This document shows positions 61,078 to 64,000 of a DNA stretch of 64,000 bases, piece by piece. The position numbers were made by a program, and so were the translations under genes. Source of the DNA: Phaeobacter cretensis (GTDB lineage: Bacteria > Pseudomonadota > Alphaproteobacteria > Rhodobacterales > Rhodobacteraceae). The stretch is taken from NCBI RefSeq assembly GCF_047372505.1, contig NZ_JBKBEU010000001.1:434001-498000 (forward strand), written 5' to 3'. The notes beneath the pieces are model-generated. The model worked only from the letters and a program-made list of their open reading frames with translations, ran no database searches and was not told where the DNA came from. Within the stretch, counting starts at the first letter, position 1. Every line of letters starts with the position of its first letter.

Positions 61078-63441
61078 TCAACCCTGCATTGCGGCCCAGA
61101 CCCGCGCCGGGCTTAGTGGCATATCGATATGGGTCACGGAACTGCCTGCAGATTGCAATGCATCAACCACCGCGTTTACCACCGCAGGCGGGGTGCCAAT
61201 GGCACCAGCCTCACCACAGCCTTTCACCCCCAATGGGTTGTGGGTGCAGGGCGTCTGGCAAGAGTGATCCACCTGATAGAATGGCACGTCATCCGCGCGG
61301 GGCATGGCATAGTCCATGAAGGACGCAGAGAGCAGCTGACCGTCGTCGTCATAGACACACCCCTCCATCAACGCCTGGCCGATACCCTGACCAATGCCTC
61401 CATGCACCTGACCATCCACGATCATCGGGTTGACGATATTGCCAAAATCATCTGCGGCAGCAAAGCTCTCGATAGTCACCTTTCCGGTGTCGGGGTCCAG
61501 CTCTACTTCGCAAGCATAGGCGCCCGAGGGATAGGTAAAGTTCGCCGGATCATAAAACGCGGTTTCCTCCAACCCAGGCTCGATATCCTCCAGCGGGTAG
61601 TTATGCGGCACATAAGCCGCAAGGGTCACATCCCCCCAAGCCAATGACTTGTCCGTGCCGGCGACGCTGAACTGGCCATCCTTCAGCTCGATATCCGCAT
61701 CAGAGGCTTCAAGGATGTGGGCCGCGATTTTCTTGGCCTTGGCGATGATTTTCTCAGTCGCCCGCACCATGGCAGAACCGCCAACCGCCAGCGAACGCGA
61801 GCCATATGTGCCCATGCCCATCGGAGCCTTATCGGTATCCCCATGTTCGATCTCGACCATGCTTTCGTCGATGCCGATCATATCCGCGATCACCTGCGGG
61901 AACGATGTCTCATGCCCCTGCCCGTGACTGTGGCTGCCCGTCATCACCACAATGCCACCTGTGGCATTGACCCGTACTGTCGCACTTTCATAAAGGCCGG
62001 CACGGGCTCCCAATTGACCGACAAGATTGCTGGGCGCGATGCCGCAGGCTTCAATATAGCAGTTAACCCCAAGCCCACGCAGCTTGCCATTCTTGCGACT
62101 TTCTGCACGGCGGGCCTCAAAACCGGCGAGATCAGCGATCTCTTCCAGCTTATCCATCGTGGCCACGTAGTCCCCTGTGTCATACTCAACCGCAACAGGG
62201 GTGGCATAGGGGAAGTCCGTGATAAAGTTTTGACGCCGCAGGGCTATCGGATCAACGCCCAGCTCACGGGCGGCTTTATCAATCACACGCTCGAGCTGGA
62301 ACGTAGCCTCAGGCCGACCTGCTCCGCGATAGGCATCCACCGCAACAGTATTCGTGAATACGGCCTTCACATTCACATAGATCAACGGCGTTTTGTAATT
62401 GCCCGCCATCAGCGTGCCATGAAGCCAGGTTGGTACCGAAGGCGCGAAAGTGGACAGATAAGCCCCCATATTCGCATAAGTTTCAGTGCGCAGCGCCGTG
62501 AAGTTGTTGTCAGCATCCAGCGCCAGTTCGATCTTGGTAACATGATCGCGACCATGCGCATCCGACATAAAGGCCTCGGACCGGGACGAGGTCCATTTAA
62601 CCGCGCGGTTCAGGGCTTTGGCGGCAAAGGTGCAGAACGCTTCCTCTGCATAGTGGAAAATCTTGGTGCCAAAACCGCCACCCACATCCGGGGCCACGAC
62701 GCGCAGTTTGTGCTCTGGAATGCCGAGCACAAAAGCCCCCATCAAAAGGCGAATAACATGGGGGTTTTGCGAGGTTGTATAGAGCGTACTGTCGCCGGTT
62801 GCGCGGTTGAAATCACCAACTGCAACCCGAGGTTCCATCGGGTTGGCAACCAAACGATTGTTGACCAGTTCTAACGTGGTGACATGGGCGGCAGCCTTGA
62901 TTGCCTGATCCACGGCATCGCGGTTCTCTTCAACAAACCCCCAATCGTAACAGAGGTTTGAGGTCAGATCGTCATGCACCTTGGTGCTGCCATCCTTCAC
63001 GGCCTCTTTCATATTGACGACAGCGGGTAGATCCTCAATCTGCAGATCTATCGCCTCAGCCGCATCACGCGCCTGTTCCGGCGTCTCGGCCACAATGGCC
63101 GCGATCGGATCACCAACATGGCGCACCTTTCCCTGGGCCAACACCGGATGGGCGGGTTCCTGCATCACCTCACCGAAGCGGTCAGTCACCTGCCAGCCGC
63201 ATGGCAGCCCACCAACGCCTTCGAAATCAGCGCCGGTAAAGATGCGCACAACGCCGGGCATGGCAGCGGCATCCGAGGTATCGACTGAGGTTAGACGCCC
63301 GTGAGCCACGTCCGAGCGCAAGAAATGCACATAGGCTTGGCCACGTAGATTAATGTCGTCGGTGTAATTTCCGGTTCCGGTCAGGAACCTTACATCTTCG
63401 CGCCGCTTTGGGCTGGCGCCTATGCCGCTATCCTTTGGCAT
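61078..63441 (-). CDS. Molybdenum hydroxylase large subunit, form II CODH-like (CoxL family)
   Basis: A 787-residue molybdopterin-cytosine-dinucleotide subunit. The active-site loop reads AYRGAGR near 370-376, the form II pattern; proven CO dehydrogenases (form I) have AYRCSFR. The base Glu is in GCGEAGAIGTPPAVVNA near the C-terminus, and GGGFGTKIF is a pterin contact. GGAGGAGATTTGGAGA precedes ATG 63441. With S and M subunits it forms an (LMS)2 hydroxylase. Oxidation of CO is unlikely or slow; an aldehyde or heterocycle may be the true substrate. Confidence 0.9.
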   Translation of the reverse strand: MPKDSGIGASPKRREDVRFLTGTGNYTDDINLRGQAYVHFLRSDVAHGRLTSVDTSDAAAMPGVVRIFTGADFEGVGGLPCGWQVTDRFGEVMQEPAHPVLAQGKVRHVGDPIAAIVAETPEQARDAAEAIDLQIEDLPAVVNMKEAVKDGSTKVHDDLTSNLCYDWGFVEENRDAVDQAIKAAAHVTTLELVNNRLVANPMEPRVAVGDFNRATGDSTLYTTSQNPHVIRLLMGAFVLGIPEHKLRVVAPDVGGGFGTKIFHYAEEAFCTFAAKALNRAVKWTSSRSEAFMSDAHGRDHVTKIELALDADNNFTALRTETYANMGAYLSTFAPSVPTWLHGTLMAGNYKTPLIYVNVKAVFTNTVAVDAYRGAGRPEATFQLERVIDKAARELGVDPIALRRQNFITDFPYATPVAVEYDTGDYVATMDKLEEIADLAGFEARRAESRKNGKLRGLGVNCYIEACGIAPSNLVGQLGARAGLYESATVRVNATGGIVVMTGSHSHGQGHETSFPQVIADMIGIDESMVEIEHGDTDKAPMGMGTYGSRSLAVGGSAMVRATEKIIAKAKKIAAHILEASDADIELKDGQFSVAGTDKSLAWGDVTLAAYVPHNYPLEDIEPGLEETAFYDPANFTYPSGAYACEVELDPDTGKVTIESFAAADDFGNIVNPMIVDGQVHGGIGQGIGQALMEGCVYDDDGQLLSASFMDYAMPRADDVPFYQVDHSCQTPCTHNPLGVKGCGEAGAIGTPPAVVNAVVDALQSAGSSVTHIDMPLSPARVWAAMQG

Positions 63442-63593
63442 TCTCCAAATCTCCTCCCTGGATGGTCTGCACTGGGGCAAACTTCTTGGTCATACTTTGG
63501 TTCTGAATCTGGTCTCGTCGCAGGTCCTGTTCCCTCCGTCCCGTACCACCGTATTCGGTGATCTTCTTCGGAGATCGAGTGGCCGCCGCGTAA

Positions 63594-64000
63594 TTACTCT
63601 GCCGCGATAGCAGAGACATCCTGACCAGAAGCTGCCATGATCGCCTTCACGATGTTATGGTAGCCGGTACAGCGGCACAGGTTGCCTTCGAGATAGTCAC
63701 GAATTTCCTGTTCGCTCGGTTTTGGGTTGTCTTTCAGCAAGGCGGCTGCAGACATCACCATTCCCGGCGTGCAAAAGCCGCATTGCAGACCATGGTGGTC
63801 CTGAAAAGCCTGCTGAATGGTATTGAGCGTGCCATCCGGGGCCGCCTGCCCTTCGATGGTCGCGATATCCGCGCCTTCGGCTTCGGCAGCCAGCATGGTG
63901 CAGGATTTCACCGCCTTGCCGTCGACATGCACGACACAAGCGCCGCATTGGCTGGTGTCACAGCCGACATGGGTACCCGTCAACCCCAGTTCTTCTCTCA
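63594..64000 (-). CDS. Molybdenum hydroxylase [2Fe-2S] subunit (CoxS-like), 5' end beyond window
   Basis: The small subunit with two [2Fe-2S] clusters. Ligands: GCDTSQCGACVVHVDG with C-x4-C-x2-C plus a later Cys, and CGFCTPGMVM with the partner CRCTGYHNI near the C-terminus. The frame stays open at the window edge (REELGLTGTHVGC), so about the first 40 residues lie outside. It is the first gene of the S-L-M set, 150 bp before coxL. Confidence 0.9.
   Translation of the reverse strand, partial: REELGLTGTHVGCDTSQCGACVVHVDGKAVKSCTMLAAEAEGADIATIEGQAAPDGTLNTIQQAFQDHHGLQCGFCTPGMVMSAAALLKDNPKPSEQEIRDYLEGNLCRCTGYHNIVKAIMAASGQDVSAIAAE

Noticed and set aside
61717..62874. A 385-codon plus-strand open frame
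   Set aside because: It is the reverse shadow of the CoxL-like gene and has no plausible domain.

Overview
The window looks like a Roseobacter-group alphaproteobacterium (Rhodobacteraceae). This rests on high GC with strong third-position GC in most genes, three separate sets of TRAP transporter genes, the gene order cysG-DUF2849-cysI-cysH-DUF934-fpr, a dctPQM/dctBD locus, a SufT/SufA pair and form-II cox-type molybdenum hydroxylase genes. Species cannot be named from the sequence alone. Layout: (1) 0-2.6 kb is a decayed plasmid or integrative-element remnant: a DUF932 gene with an internal deletion, an unrecognised gene with a twin palindromic operator, a ParB N-terminus joined to a TrbI C-terminus, and the DUF2274 gene that normally follows trbI. 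(2) 3.1-10.3 kb holds an outer-membrane beta-barrel, a MarR regulator, an NmrA-type oxidoreductase and a three-gene FAD/Fe-S dehydrogenase resembling glycolate oxidase GlcDEF. 

(3) 10.5-27.3 kb is a dense catabolic block: a lone TRAP binding protein; an operon for an alpha/beta hydrolase, acyl-CoA ligase, SMP-30 protein, ABM protein, SDR epimerase, FAH-type hydrolase and FAD monooxygenase; a MarR/DoxX pair behind a perfect inverted repeat; a Rieske ferredoxin and extradiol-type VOC protein on the other strand; then LysR, a second FAD monooxygenase, a GST, a cyclase-family hydrolase, a fused TRAP permease and a cupin gene interrupted by an in-frame stop. The substrate is not identifiable by eye; the enzyme set suggests hydroxylation and ring cleavage of an aromatic or heteroaromatic acid. 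(4) 27.3-34.1 kb reads as a complete CoA-dependent salicylate-to-gentisate route: a fused salicylyl-CoA 5-hydroxylase/CoA ligase, a 4HBT thioesterase, gentisate 1,2-dioxygenase, two candidate maleylpyruvate isomerases, fumarylpyruvate hydrolase and an IclR regulator. (5) 34.1-37.2 kb is a worn accessory stretch with an IS3-type transposase fragment, a broken GNAT gene and a small HTH membrane protein. 

(6) From 37.2 kb the DNA looks like ordinary chromosomal core: sufT, a glycerophosphodiesterase, sufA-like, tpiA, dctPQM with dctBD (DctD lacks the sigma-54 and ATP-binding motifs), a P450, an MFS transporter, an Lrp regulator divergent from the sulfate-assimilation operon, a small lower-GC GFA/YafY insertion, an Ala-rich repeat protein, infC with a non-standard start codon, a soluble chemoreceptor-like protein and coxM-coxL-coxS, the last running off the right edge. 

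Together the left half is an accessory aromatic-degradation region, with its own transporters and four different regulators, inserted beside mobile-element debris. The right half is housekeeping carbon, sulfur and iron-sulfur metabolism. No rRNA, tRNA or CRISPR array was found.
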